This document shows positions 29,078-37,837 of a stretch of DNA of 64,000 nt, piece after piece. The notes beneath the pieces were generated by a model. The model made no database searches, was not told where the DNA came from, and worked only from the letters and a program-made list of their open reading frames with translations. The stretch covers positions 62,001 through 126,000 of the forward strand of contig NZ_VLLN01000005.1 in the NCBI RefSeq assembly GCF_007830735.1, written 5' to 3'. The DNA is from Geobacter argillaceus. Its GTDB lineage: Bacteria > Desulfobacterota > Desulfuromonadia > Geobacterales > DSM-12255. Position 1 is the stretch's first letter. Each line of letters opens with the position of its first letter. A program made the translations under genes and the position numbers.

Positions 29078-30013
29078 TCAGCCTGATAATATTTTTGTCC
29101 CTGCCTTCCCTGCCACGGCTAGGGCGATGTCGTCCAAGTGGCAGATGACGGCACACCGCCCCTTGTTCCTGATAAAGGCAACAGCCGCTTCCATCTTGGG
29201 TCCCATGGAGCCGGGCGGGAATTCGCCGGCAGCCAGCCGTTGTTCCGCCTCGGCCAGGGTGATGCTGTTCAGGAAATGCTCCGCTGGGGTACCGAACCCA
29301 AGGGCAACCCCTGGCACGTCTGTGGCGATGACCAGGCCGGCCACCCCCACCTCGGTTGCCAGGCAGGCGCTGGCAAGGTCCTTGTCGATGACCGCGTCAA
29401 CGCCGTGAAAGGCGCGTCCCTCCCGGATCACCGGGATGCCACCGCCGCCGCAACAGATGATGATGAAATCCAGGGCAATCAGTTGCCGGATCTCTTCCTT
29501 TTCCACCACGGTCAGCGGCCGCGGCGAGGCCACCACCCGGCGGTATCCCCTGGCGGTCGGCATTGTCGGCCACGGGAGGGTCGCTGCCTGTTCCGCAGAG
29601 TAAACCGGACCGATCGGTTTGGTCGGCGCCGCGAATGCCGGATCGTGCTCATCCACCACCACGTAGCTGATCAGGCTGACCAGCTGTTTTCTCAGACCGA
29701 TGCCGGCGAGGGCCTCGTCCAGGGTGGACTCGATCATATAGCCGATCTGCCCCTGGGTCTGGGCCACCAGGATCTCCAGCGGCATGGGGGGGACCTGGGG
29801 CGAGCACTCCTGCTGCAGGAGGAGGTTTCCCACCTGGGGGCCGTTGCCGTGGGTGATGATGAGCCGGTAGTCCCGGGCCAGCCCTGCCAGCTGTTCCATC
29901 GGAACCCGCAGGTTGGCGAACTGTTCGGCTGCGGTTCCCTGTTCACCCTGCCGGATCAGGGCATTGCCACCCAGCGCCACCAGGATGATCTGCTTGTCGC
30001 ACGCCTTCTTCAT
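29078..30013 (-). CDS. arcC: carbamate kinase
   Basis: A 311-residue member of the amino-acid kinase fold that interconverts carbamoyl phosphate + ADP with carbamate + ATP. Characteristic segments are ILVALGGNALIRQGEQGT, LIITHGNGPQVGNLLLQQE, FIIICCGGGGIPVIREG and AVIDKDLASACLA. Length is normal (about 310 aa). It starts a reverse-strand operon with an aminotransferase and a COG2403 protein. The usual arginine deiminase partners (arcA, arcB) are absent, so the source of carbamoyl phosphate is unclear. The AAGACGGCAG upstream is a poor ribosome site. Confidence 0.93.
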   Translation of the reverse strand: MKKACDKQIILVALGGNALIRQGEQGTAAEQFANLRVPMEQLAGLARDYRLIITHGNGPQVGNLLLQQECSPQVPPMPLEILVAQTQGQIGYMIESTLDEALAGIGLRKQLVSLISYVVVDEHDPAFAAPTKPIGPVYSAEQAATLPWPTMPTARGYRRVVASPRPLTVVEKEEIRQLIALDFIIICCGGGGIPVIREGRAFHGVDAVIDKDLASACLATEVGVAGLVIATDVPGVALGFGTPAEHFLNSITLAEAEQRLAAGEFPPGSMGPKMEAAVAFIRNKGRCAVICHLDDIALAVAGKAGTKILSG

Positions 30014-30301
30014 CTGCCGTCTTTCGGAAAGGTGTCATTGTCGTTAAAGTTTCTGTTCTAACCTTAACATAGACCGCCAGCCGTTCAAGTAGACCGGAAA
30101 CAGACACGGAGGCGCCGGCAGAAGAAGCGGGCGCAACGATTGGTTCTCAATTTTTGGTGGTAATATTTTAATTCAATCATGTTAACTTGGTTGCATTTGC
30201 CGGATGAAATAATATACCATTCTCATCTGCACCTATGACGATGGGTGGGAGCACTGGGTCGTTCCTATTTCGTGAGGTTTTGATGCTGTGGATGATGAAC
30301 T

Positions 30302-30901
30302 ATGAGGATTGAGACCCTTGGCAGATTCAAACGCGTATCGCTCAATCCGGGCGAATTCCACGCTTCGGCCGAGCCGGTGACCATCTCCACGCTCCTTGGT
30401 TCATGTATTGCCGCCTGTCTCTATGACCCGGTCAACCGGGTCATAGGCATGAACCACTTTCTCCTCAGTAACCGTCGCTATTCCCGCGAACTGCCGAATA
30501 CCCTGTCCGAGGCTGGACGGTACGGCATCTACGCCATGGAGCTCCTGATCAACGACATGATGCACCGCGGGGCCAAGCGGAAAAACCTCCGCGCCAAGGC
30601 ATTCGGCGGGGCAACCATCTTCAGCCAGTCCAGGGAGGTGGGGAATTTCTACTGCGTCAGCGAGGTCAATGTCCGGTTCATCCGCGAGTTCCTGGAGAAC
30701 GAACGGATTCCGCTGGTAGCCGAGGACCTGGGGGGGAAGGTGGGGCGGGTAATCCATTTTTCCAATGGTGATTTTGCGGTTCATGTGCGTAAAATGCAGG
30801 GCGATCGGAGTAAGGTGCTTGCGCGCAGGGACCGGGAATGCTGGCTGCGAAGCATCGAACGCCAGGAAACGACCATGCCCCAGGTGGAACTGTGGCTCTG
30901 A
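30302..30901 (+). CDS. cheD: chemoreceptor glutamine deamidase CheD (stand-alone copy)
   Basis: A 199-residue CheD. The catalytic Cys35 lies in TLLGSCIAACL and His52 in GMNHFLL, with AKAFGGATIF as the conserved third block. CheD deamidates selected glutamines of chemoreceptors and can interact with CheC phosphatase. It is 30 kb from the main che cluster, which has its own CheD (62578-63087). It carries a basic C-terminal extension of about 35 residues rich in Arg (DRSKVLARRDRECWLRSIER). No strong ribosome site precedes the ATG. A 9-codon ORF (30283-30312, after GAGG) overlaps it and might couple translation. The 288-bp upstream gap shows no other gene. Confidence 0.9.
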   Translation: MRIETLGRFKRVSLNPGEFHASAEPVTISTLLGSCIAACLYDPVNRVIGMNHFLLSNRRYSRELPNTLSEAGRYGIYAMELLINDMMHRGAKRKNLRAKAFGGATIFSQSREVGNFYCVSEVNVRFIREFLENERIPLVAEDLGGKVGRVIHFSNGDFAVHVRKMQGDRSKVLARRDRECWLRSIERQETTMPQVELWL

Positions 30902-31063
30902 GGCGGGCTTGGGCTGCCTCAGGAACTCCTTGACATACTGTCACCCGAACTGGTAGGGTCACCTATCACAACTGCTGTTCCCGGACAAACACGAAATCAT
31001 CGTAAGCCTCGGACCGCCTCCGGGGCTTTTTCTTTGAAGGGCACAGACAATAAAAGGAGTTTC

Positions 31064-32401
31064 ATGAGTTTTCAGGCTTTCACGTTTCACCCCCAGGTCA
31101 CCGCCGGCGTAACCGCGGCCGGGTATGTCACACCGACCCCGATCCAGAAGGAGTCGATCCCGACGGTCATGGCCGGTCGCGATGTCATGGGGCTGGCCCA
31201 AACCGGCACCGGCAAGACCGCGGCCTTTGCCCTTCCCATTCTCCACAGGCTCGTTCAGGAAGAGCGGGGTCGGGTCCGGGCGCTGATCATCGCCCCCACC
31301 CGGGAACTGGCCGAACAGATCCACCAGTCCTTCACCACCCTGGGCAAACAGACCCGACTCAGGAGCGTCACCGTCTACGGCGGCGTTGGTGTCAATCCCC
31401 AGGTGGAAAAGCTGCGGCGCGGCGTTGAGATCGTCGTTGCCTGCCCGGGCCGCCTCCTGGACCTCATCGGCCAGGGGGTCATCGACCTTTCCCACTTGGA
31501 AGTGCTGGTGCTGGACGAGGCAGACCAGATGTTCGATATGGGTTTTTTCCCGGATATCCGGCGAATTCTCGGCCATCTGCCGACAAAGCGCCAGACCCTC
31601 CTGTTCTCGGCTACCATGCCTGCCGAAATCCGGCGGCTGGCCCAGGATATCCTGATCGATCCGGTAACGGTGCAGGTCGGATCAGTTGCCCCGCCAGTGA
31701 CGGTCACCCACGCACTCTATCCGGTGGAGCAGCATCTGAAGACGCCGCTGCTCCTGGAGCTCCTGCGCCACACCGACACCGACTCGGTGCTGATCTTCAC
31801 CCGTACCAAGCACCGGGCCAAGCGGCTCGGGGAGCAGTTGGAGAAGGCCGGCTACCGGGCTGCGTCCCTGCAGGGGAACCTCTCCCAGAACCGTCGCCAG
31901 GCTGCTCTGGACGGGTTCCGTGACGGCACTTTCCAGATCCTGGTGGCGACCGATATCGCGGCGCGGGGGATCGACGTGTCCCAGATCTCCCACGTGATCA
32001 ACTACGACATTCCCGATACCCCCGAGGCCTACATCCACCGGATCGGTCGGACCGGCCGCGCCGCCAGGAGCGGTGACGCCTTCACCCTGGTGACCGGCGA
32101 AGACAGTGCCATGGTGCGGACCATAGAGAAGACGCTCAATGCCACTCTGGAACGGCGAAAAGTGGACGGGTTCGACTACGCGGTGCCTGCCCCCAGGAAA
32201 GATACCGAGTTTGCCCGCCCGCCGCGTGAGCAGGGCCAGGGGCGCTCGTCGGCCGGGCCGAAGAAGCCCTCGCTGCATGGGGGAGCTGCGCCGGCTGGAG
32301 CGGCAAAGCTCCCTAGCTCCGGCCGCCCGTATCGGCAACCCGAACAGACGAGAACCGCGACAGCGACGAACCGTGGGAATCAGGCGCGTCGCGGCAGGTA
32401 A
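31064..32401 (+). CDS. DEAD-box RNA helicase (RhlE-like)
   Basis: A 445-residue ATP-dependent RNA helicase. All core motifs are present in order: Q-motif YVTPTPIQKESIP, motif I AQTGTGKT, Ia PTRELAEQI, II DEAD, III SAT, IV-V LVATDIAARGIDV and VI HRIGRTGRAAR. The C-terminal 80 residues are a basic, Arg/Gly/Pro/Ala-rich tail that would bind RNA. RhlE-type helicases act in ribosome assembly and mRNA turnover, often at low temperature. Start ATG 31064 has AAGGAG 4 bp upstream; an in-frame ATG at 31034 gives ten more residues. A long 5' leader may exist. Confidence 0.93.
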   Translation: MSFQAFTFHPQVTAGVTAAGYVTPTPIQKESIPTVMAGRDVMGLAQTGTGKTAAFALPILHRLVQEERGRVRALIIAPTRELAEQIHQSFTTLGKQTRLRSVTVYGGVGVNPQVEKLRRGVEIVVACPGRLLDLIGQGVIDLSHLEVLVLDEADQMFDMGFFPDIRRILGHLPTKRQTLLFSATMPAEIRRLAQDILIDPVTVQVGSVAPPVTVTHALYPVEQHLKTPLLLELLRHTDTDSVLIFTRTKHRAKRLGEQLEKAGYRAASLQGNLSQNRRQAALDGFRDGTFQILVATDIAARGIDVSQISHVINYDIPDTPEAYIHRIGRTGRAARSGDAFTLVTGEDSAMVRTIEKTLNATLERRKVDGFDYAVPAPRKDTEFARPPREQGQGRSSAGPKKPSLHGGAAPAGAAKLPSSGRPYRQPEQTRTATATNRGNQARRGR

Positions 32402-32424
32402 CGCAGGGATTCACCGAAAGGATC

Positions 32425-32466
32425 GACAGAGGGGCAGGCCGTGGGGCCTGTCCCTCTGTCGCGTTT
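32425..32466. terminator. hairpin between helicase and FmdB-like genes
   Basis: GACAGAGGGGCAGGCC (32425-32440) pairs with one mismatch to 32445-32460 over a GTGG loop. Only a short GCGTTTC follows, so termination is plausible but not certain. It serves two convergent genes. Confidence 0.6.
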
Positions 32467-32969
32467 CAGGAGAGAAGGTAGAGCGTGTCGTCGTGGGCAG
32501 GTGGGGTATATTTCCGCGTAAGTCCCTTGATCCCCTCACGGGAAAAGAGGTTGTCCATTGAATCATCCGAGAACAGCTCCCCCATCTCCTCTTCCAGCTT
32601 TTCCGGGTCCTCCCCGGCTTCGAGCCGGCGCATCGCCTCCTCGAACCCGGAGCCGAGGCTCATGCCGGTGGCGTCGGAAAGCCGCCGCATGAACCGGGCC
32701 ATCTGCCGCGGGTCGTTCTCATCCATCCCTTCCATTTCTCCGGCCAGCCCCATCATGGCTTTTTCCAATCGCGCCTCGTCGATGTCCGGCATGCCGTCAG
32801 CGCCAGGCTCCTCTTTTTGTCCCCTGGATATGGCGAAGCGTGAGACCTGTCGCGACAACTCCGGCCGGCCGCACTTGGGGCAGTTGGGTTGCTTGTCGAT
32901 GTTCACCCGTCGGGAGAGGAAGTTGTAGATGGTGTGGCAGTCGGCACAGTAAAACTCGTAGACCGGCAT
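32466..32969 (-). CDS. FmdB-family zinc-ribbon protein
   Basis: A 167-residue protein with an N-terminal zinc ribbon of the FmdB/CxxC regulatory type: MPVYEFYCADC and NCPKCGRPELS give Cys8, Cys11, Cys30 and Cys33. The rest is acidic and methionine-rich, with helices such as EARLEKAMMGLAGEMEGMDE and a long segment about residues 58-155. FmdB-like proteins are thought to be regulators, but few are characterised. It stands alone, convergent with the helicase gene; GGAGG precedes the start on the reverse strand. Confidence 0.82.
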   Translation of the reverse strand: MPVYEFYCADCHTIYNFLSRRVNIDKQPNCPKCGRPELSRQVSRFAISRGQKEEPGADGMPDIDEARLEKAMMGLAGEMEGMDENDPRQMARFMRRLSDATGMSLGSGFEEAMRRLEAGEDPEKLEEEMGELFSDDSMDNLFSREGIKGLTRKYTPPAHDDTLYLLS

Positions 32970-33081
32970 TACAGACCTCCGTCATGGTTTTGCTCAATAT
33001 AATCAAGGTTTCCGGTTCATATGGTACGGATGAAAAAACCCGGCTGGAACCGGGTTGTTGCGCGACTGGTCTGGCGCTCGG

Positions 33082-33561
33082 TCAGGTTACGGCGATGTCC
33101 AGGCTCGATTCCCAGTAGCCGTGGAGGTTGCAGCGCTGCGTTGCCACCAGGGTCACCTTGCCGGTTGGGGCGGCCTCTTTCGGGAGGACCATGGTAAAGG
33201 CCACCTTGGGTTTCAGATACCCTTTGGGCTGGAAATCCGCCCGGCCGGCCGGTTCGTTGCCGACCTGGAGCTCGACGTACTCGATCCAGTGGGCCGGTCC
33301 CATGTCGTGGAGGGTCTCTCCGACCGCCACCTCGACGGTGAACGGTTCGCCCGCCTTTACCGTGGCCGGCGCCGTGATCGCCGGCGCATGCTTCTTTTCC
33401 AGCGGACTCTTCTTGGCCGGGTCCTTGACCCGGTTGATCCCCTCGAACAGCGACTGGTCAACCTTCAGGGGAAAATAGCGCTCGGCAGCCGTTGCTGCCG
33501 AGCCGAAGCCGGCGATGACCGAGCCGGTCAGCGCGGTCTGCAGGAAACTCCTTCTGTCCAT
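33082..33561 (-). CDS. Tat-exported class II superoxide reductase (neelaredoxin-type)
   Basis: A 159-residue protein with a twin-arginine signal (MDRRSFLQTALTGSVIAGFG). A superoxide-reductase domain follows. All five iron ligands of the His4-Cys site are visible: His58 (EKKHAP), His85 and His91 (TLHDMGPAHWIEYVEL), Cys144 and His147 (CNLHGYW). It reduces superoxide to peroxide without producing oxygen, suiting an anaerobe. No N-terminal desulforedoxin Cys4 centre is present, so it is class II. The start is set by AAAGGAG on the reverse strand. Export would place it in the periplasm, unlike the usual cytoplasmic enzymes. Confidence 0.88.
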   Translation of the reverse strand: MDRRSFLQTALTGSVIAGFGSAATAAERYFPLKVDQSLFEGINRVKDPAKKSPLEKKHAPAITAPATVKAGEPFTVEVAVGETLHDMGPAHWIEYVELQVGNEPAGRADFQPKGYLKPKVAFTMVLPKEAAPTGKVTLVATQRCNLHGYWESSLDIAVT

Positions 33562-33738
33562 TGTCTTCTCCTTTCGGGGAACCGCCTTCGGGAACAGAAA
33601 CCGTATGCAGTATTCTACCGTACGAGACCATCTCGTCAACGGCAAATCACTTTTCATTGTGCCTGAATAATGCTATGGATTAGCGGGGTTTCAGGATTGA
33701 CCGTAGCGTTGATTACCGACAGGTCAGGAGTTTACGGC

Positions 33739-34953
33739 ATGACACAGGAGGACCTTTCGCGATTGAAGATCGAAAAGCGGGCACTGAGCGGAAAGCCGGC
33801 ACGTTTTCGCCGGCCGTTGAAGTGGGGAGCTGTCCTGGTTTGTCTGGCGCTGCTCCTGATAGTGGCCAGGATGGCGTTTGTCCCGAAGGTTCAGGTGGAG
33901 GTGGGAACCGTTTCCATGGTCTATCCTTCCCAATCCTTTACCGTCCTGAACGCCAGCGGCTATGTGGTTGCCCAGCGCAAGGCCGCACTGGCGGCCAAGG
34001 CAACCGGCCGTCTCGTGTGGCTCGGGGTGGAGGAGGGGAGCCGGATTCGCGCCGGAGAAGTGATCGCCCGCCTGGAAAACCGGGATACCACCGCTGCCCT
34101 GCAACAGGCCGTTGCCGGGGTCGCTTTGGCCACGGCCAACGTGGAACAGGCGAGGGCCGAACTGAACGATGCCGGTCGTTCTTTCCGGCGGCAACAGGAA
34201 CTGATTAGCCAGGGGATCGTGGCCCAGGCCGATTTCGATGCCGCTGAGGCGCGCTATCAGCGGGCCAAGGCGGCAATGGCGTCCGCCGAGGCCAGCCGGA
34301 AGGTGTCCGAGGCGGCAAAGGCAGGCGCCCGGGTGTCGGACGACTACACCCAGATCCGTTCACCGTTCGACGCCGTGGTGCTGACCAAGAACGCCGATGT
34401 GGGCGATATCGTCACCCCCCTCGGTGCGGCCGCCAATGCCAAGGCATCGGTGGTCACCATTGCCGACCTGGGGTCGCTGCAGGTGGAGGCGGACGTTTCC
34501 GAGTCGAACCTGGCAAAGGTCAGGTCGGGGCAGCCGTGCGAGATCCAGCTGGATGCCTTTCCGGACCTGCGCTTTCCGGGAGCGGTCCATGCCGTGGTGC
34601 CCACTGCCGACCGGAGCAAGGCCACGGTCATGGTCAAGGTCCGCTTCAGGGACCGCGATCCCCGCATCCTGCCGGAAATGAGTGCCAAGGTGGCCTTCCT
34701 GGAACGGGCAACGACCCCGGCCGAACAACGGCCGAAGATCGCCATAAATCCTGCTGCCGTGGCCACGCGGACCGGCAAAAGCGTGGTCTATGTCATTCAG
34801 GGGGACAAGGTGAAGGAAACGCCGATTTCCCTTGGTGCGAAGGTCGGTGACCTGGTGGAGGTGCGGGCAGGCGTCAAGGTCGGCGACAAGGTGGCTACCA
34901 AGCCGCTTGACAAGCTGAAGGACGGGTCCGGGATAAAGACGGGGGAGAAGTGA
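33739..34953 (+). CDS. HlyD/MacA-type periplasmic adaptor of an ABC export system
   Basis: A 404-residue membrane-fusion protein. A cytoplasmic N-terminus is followed by one anchor helix (WGAVLVCLALLLIVARMAF, about 33-51). The barrel-sandwich/lipoyl half is KATGRLVWLGVEEGSRIRAG, a coiled coil spans about 120-200 (ALATANVEQARAELNDAGRS), then the second lipoyl half and the beta-barrel (VADLGSLQVEADVSE-like). It would bridge the inner-membrane permease and an outer-membrane channel. It overlaps the ATPase gene by 1 bp, forming an adaptor-ATPase-permease operon. AGGAG is 8 bp from the ATG. No TolC-type gene is adjacent. Confidence 0.87.
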   Translation: MTQEDLSRLKIEKRALSGKPARFRRPLKWGAVLVCLALLLIVARMAFVPKVQVEVGTVSMVYPSQSFTVLNASGYVVAQRKAALAAKATGRLVWLGVEEGSRIRAGEVIARLENRDTTAALQQAVAGVALATANVEQARAELNDAGRSFRRQQELISQGIVAQADFDAAEARYQRAKAAMASAEASRKVSEAAKAGARVSDDYTQIRSPFDAVVLTKNADVGDIVTPLGAAANAKASVVTIADLGSLQVEADVSESNLAKVRSGQPCEIQLDAFPDLRFPGAVHAVVPTADRSKATVMVKVRFRDRDPRILPEMSAKVAFLERATTPAEQRPKIAINPAAVATRTGKSVVYVIQGDKVKETPISLGAKVGDLVEVRAGVKVGDKVATKPLDKLKDGSGIKTGEK

Positions 34954-35675
34954 TGGATAGCGCTAGCGTTCCCATTGTTGCCCTGAATAACGTCGTCAAG
35001 TCCTACCGCCGGGGGGACCAGATCGTCCCGGTCCTGGAAGAGATCACCCTGGATATCGCCACCGGCGAGTTCCTGGCGCTCATGGGGCCTTCGGGATCGG
35101 GCAAGAGCACGCTCCTCAACCTGATAGCCGGCATCGACCGGGTGGATGACGGCTCCATCCGGGTCAACGGCATCGAGATCACCACCCTGTCCGAGACGGA
35201 ACTGGCCGCCTGGCGGGCGGTCAACGTCGGTTTTATCTTCCAGTTCTACAACCTGATCCCGGTCCTTACCGCCTTCGAGAACGTCGAGATGCCGCTCCTT
35301 TTGACCGGACTCTCCCGGCGGGAGCGGCGGGAGCATGTGACGACGGTCCTTTCCCTGGTGGGACTCTCGGACCGGATGGACCATTACCCGTCGCAGCTCT
35401 CCGGCGGGCAGCAGCAGCGGGTTGCCGTGGCCAGGGCCATGGTGACCGATCCGGCGATCCTGGTTGCCGACGAGCCGACCGGCGACCTGGACCGGGTCTC
35501 GGCCGGCGAGATACTGTCCCTCATGGACCGGCTGGTGAAGGAATTCGGCAAGACCATCATCATGGTCACCCATGACCCGCGGGCCGCCGAAAAGGCCCGG
35601 ATCGTCAGGCACCTGGAGAAGGGGATACTGACGAACGAACATGAGACGTCGATCTCCCCGGTCCCCGGTCCCTGA
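34953..35675 (+). CDS. ABC transporter ATP-binding protein (MacB/LolD type)
   Basis: A 240-residue ATPase. Walker A is GPSGSGKST, the ABC signature LSGGQQQR, and Walker [13 protein letters not shown], followed by the His-switch VTHDPRAA. The sequence belongs to the LolD/MacB/FtsE branch, which works with FtsX-like permeases in mechanotransmission rather than classical transport. The ATG at 34953 overlaps the adaptor stop (TGATG); a GTG 3 bp upstream is also in frame. The following permease completes the complex. Confidence 0.92.
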   Translation: MDSASVPIVALNNVVKSYRRGDQIVPVLEEITLDIATGEFLALMGPSGSGKSTLLNLIAGIDRVDDGSIRVNGIEITTLSETELAAWRAVNVGFIFQFYNLIPVLTAFENVEMPLLLTGLSRRERREHVTTVLSLVGLSDRMDHYPSQLSGGQQQRVAVARAMVTDPAILVADEPTGDLDRVSAGEILSLMDRLVKEFGKTIIMVTHDPRAAEKARIVRHLEKGILTNEHETSISPVPGP

Positions 35676-35685
35676 TCCCGGTCCC

Positions 35686-36843
35686 ATGTTCTACTTCAAG
35701 CTCATTCTGCGCAATGCCTTCCGTCACAAACTCCGGGCAACCCTCACGGTGGTCGGCGTGGCGATCGCCATTCTCGCCTTTGGCCTGCTGAAAACCCTGG
35801 TGGGGCTCTGGTATCTGGGGGTCGAGACCTCGTCCGCCACCCGCCTGGTCACCCGCAACTCCATCTCCCTCGTCTTTTCCCTCCCCATTGCCTACCAGGA
35901 CCGGATTCGCCAGGTACCGGGCGTAACCGGGGTGGGGATCATGAACTGGTTTGGTGGGGTCTATGTTTCGGAGAAGAACTTCTTTCCCAACTTTGCCGTT
36001 GAACCTAAGTCCTTTCTGGAGCTCTATCCGGAATTCGTGCTGTCCGACGGGGAAAAGCGGGAGTTCATCGTCGACCGTCAGGGGGCGGTTGCCGGACGGA
36101 AACTGGCGGAAAAATACGGCTGGAAGGTGGGGGACCGGATCGTCCTCAAAGGGACCATCTTTCCGGGGCAGTGGGACCTGGTGCTGCGGGGGATCTACCA
36201 TGGCGCCCAGAAGAGCACCGACGAGACCCAGTTCTTTTTTCACTGGGACTATCTCAATGAGTCGTTGCGCCGGACTGTGCCGCGGCGCGCCGATCAGGCA
36301 GGGATCTACGTGGTCAGCGTGGCGAGGCCCGACCAGGCGGCGGAGGTCGCCGTGGCCATCGACGCCACTTTCAGGAACTCCCTGGCAGAGACTCTGACCG
36401 AGACGGAGCGTGCCTTTCAGCTCAGTTTCGTCTCCATGACCGAGGCGATCATGGTGGCGATCCAGATCGTCTCCTACGTGGTGATCGTCATCATCATGGT
36501 GGTGGCGGCCAACACCATGGCCATGACCGCCCGGGAGCGGCTCGCCGAATATGCCACCATGAAGGCCCTGGGCTTCCGGGGGATCCATATAGCCGGGACG
36601 GTCTTCGGCGAATCGCTTTTCGTGGCCGTTGCCGGCGGCTTGCTGGGGATCGTCCTTACCTTCCCGGCTGCCCGCTGGATCGAGGCCACGCTCTCCCAGT
36701 TTTTCCCGGTCTTTAACGTGGCGCCGGCCACCATTGCCCTGCAGTTTGGCGCTGCGCTCCTGGTCGGGGTGGTGGCCGGCATCTTTCCCTCCTGGCGGGG
36801 GGCGACGATCCGGATCGCGGAGGGGTTGAGGAGGATCGGGTGA
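35686..36843 (+). CDS. FtsX/MacB-type ABC permease
   Basis: A 385-residue membrane protein with the FtsX-like layout: TM1 near the N-terminus ([20 protein letters not shown]), a large extracytoplasmic domain (about 45-245), then three C-terminal helices ([38 protein letters not shown]; a final one near 362-380). The ATG at 35686 is where family similarity begins ([19 protein letters not shown]). An in-frame ATG at 35641 would overlap the ATPase gene by 35 bp and add a Pro/Arg-rich leader encoded by imperfect CCCCGGT repeats. Neither has a clear ribosome site. Substrate unknown. Confidence 0.86.
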   Translation: MFYFKLILRNAFRHKLRATLTVVGVAIAILAFGLLKTLVGLWYLGVETSSATRLVTRNSISLVFSLPIAYQDRIRQVPGVTGVGIMNWFGGVYVSEKNFFPNFAVEPKSFLELYPEFVLSDGEKREFIVDRQGAVAGRKLAEKYGWKVGDRIVLKGTIFPGQWDLVLRGIYHGAQKSTDETQFFFHWDYLNESLRRTVPRRADQAGIYVVSVARPDQAAEVAVAIDATFRNSLAETLTETERAFQLSFVSMTEAIMVAIQIVSYVVIVIIMVVAANTMAMTARERLAEYATMKALGFRGIHIAGTVFGESLFVAVAGGLLGIVLTFPAARWIEATLSQFFPVFNVAPATIALQFGAALLVGVVAGIFPSWRGATIRIAEGLRRIG

Positions 36844-36950
36844 TGATCATTACTCTGCGGGCTGACACCTAAATTCTCTGTCGCAACCATGCCGGTAACT
36901 TCTGCCTGATAGTTCGCTACTGAAATTTAATTTGCCAACTCGGAAAGCTG

Positions 36951-36973
36951 AATATATACTTCACGTATATATT
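36951..36973. promoter_or_regulatory. palindromic operator upstream of vapBC
   Basis: AATATATAC (36951-36959) and GTATATATT (36965-36973) form a perfect 9-bp inverted repeat with a 5-bp centre, 17 bp before the antitoxin start. The position suits autoregulation by the VapBC complex. Confidence 0.65.
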
Positions 36974-36989
36974 ATTGCGGAGGTTGATC

Positions 36990-37217
36990 ATGAAAACTGC
37001 AAAATTGTTTCAAAATGGACAAAGCCAGGCAGTCAGGCTTCCCAAAGAGTTTCGTTTCGACGATAGCGAGGTATTCATTAAGAAAAGTGGAAACATTGTC
37101 CAGTTGATTCCCCGCAGTGATTCATGGAATTCCCTTTTCGGAAGTCTGAAAAAGTTTTCCAGAGATTTCATGTCCGAACGTGTTCAGCCGCAAATGGATA
37201 AGCGGGAGAGCTTCTGA
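36990..37217 (+). CDS. vapB: VapB-type antitoxin (AbrB/MazE fold)
   Basis: A 75-residue antitoxin. The N-terminus is a swapped-hairpin AbrB-like DNA-binding domain (KTAKLFQNGQSQAVRLPKEF, then DSEVFIKKSGNIVQLIPR). The C-terminal part (SLKKFSRDFMSERVQPQMDK) would wrap the toxin. GGAGG lies 6 bp before the ATG. Its stop codon shares one base with the vapC start, the usual coupled arrangement. A perfect palindrome upstream probably mediates autoregulation. Codon use is more AT-rich than neighbouring genes, suggesting horizontal gain. Confidence 0.9.
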   Translation: MKTAKLFQNGQSQAVRLPKEFRFDDSEVFIKKSGNIVQLIPRSDSWNSLFGSLKKFSRDFMSERVQPQMDKRESF

Positions 37218-37618
37218 TGAAGCTAATGCTCGACACCAATATCTGCCTCTACATCATCAAGCGGCAACCTGCTGCCGTGCTTAATCATTTTTTGGAGTAC
37301 CAAGTCGGCGATATTGCCATTTCTGCCATTACCCTTTCGGAATTGCGTTATGGCGTGGCCAAGAGTGCCCACCGCGAGAAAAATGCCAAAGCGCTTTCTG
37401 AATTTATTGTCCCCCTGGAAATTGTCCCGTTTGATGAAGCAGCTGCCTTGGCTTATGGTGATATCCGCACAAGTTTGGAAAAGGCGGGGACGCCCATTGG
37501 TTCCATGGACATGCTGATTGCTGCTCATGCTGTATCGTTAGGCATACCCATGGTTACCAATAATGCCCGTGAATTCGTACGCATTCCTTCACTCAATATT
37601 ATCGATTGGACAGCCTAG
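37217..37618 (+). CDS. vapC: VapC-type PIN-domain RNase toxin
   Basis: A 133-residue PIN-domain endoribonuclease that would cleave tRNA or other RNA when released from VapB. The acidic metal site is visible as Asp6 in MLDTNICLYI, Glu in SELRYGV, and Asp in IGSMDMLIAAHA. The late TNNAREFVRIP motif is also conserved. The length is normal. Translation is coupled to vapB by a 1-bp overlap. The pair sits between unrelated genes and is probably a mobile cassette, although no transposase is present. Confidence 0.93.
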   Translation: MKLMLDTNICLYIIKRQPAAVLNHFLEYQVGDIAISAITLSELRYGVAKSAHREKNAKALSEFIVPLEIVPFDEAAALAYGDIRTSLEKAGTPIGSMDMLIAAHAVSLGIPMVTNNAREFVRIPSLNIIDWTA

Positions 37619-37837
37619 TTTTTCCTCAGCGAACGGGGGAGAGCGCAGCGGCGGCGCGAAGCGAAGACGGTCTGCCGCCGGGTGTTGGACATCCGATGTC
37701 CCTGACCTGGCCTTAAGAGCAGAGATCGGCGTGTTAGCGGTGAGGTCCGGATTACCACGGCAAAACCGTAGCGCCCGGGCTTCCGGGGAAGCGGAGTGAA
37801 TGAGGACTCCATGCAACTGCCGACTTCCCTATGAACG

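Noticed and set aside
33101-33125. GCTCGATTCCC resembling a tRNA T-arm
   Set aside because: No acceptor stem or anticodon arm around it, and it lies in the superoxide reductase gene.
37619-37837. Small reading frames between vapC and pfkA
   Set aside because: The frames are Arg/Pro/Ser-rich without ribosome sites and conflict with each other; no gene is called.
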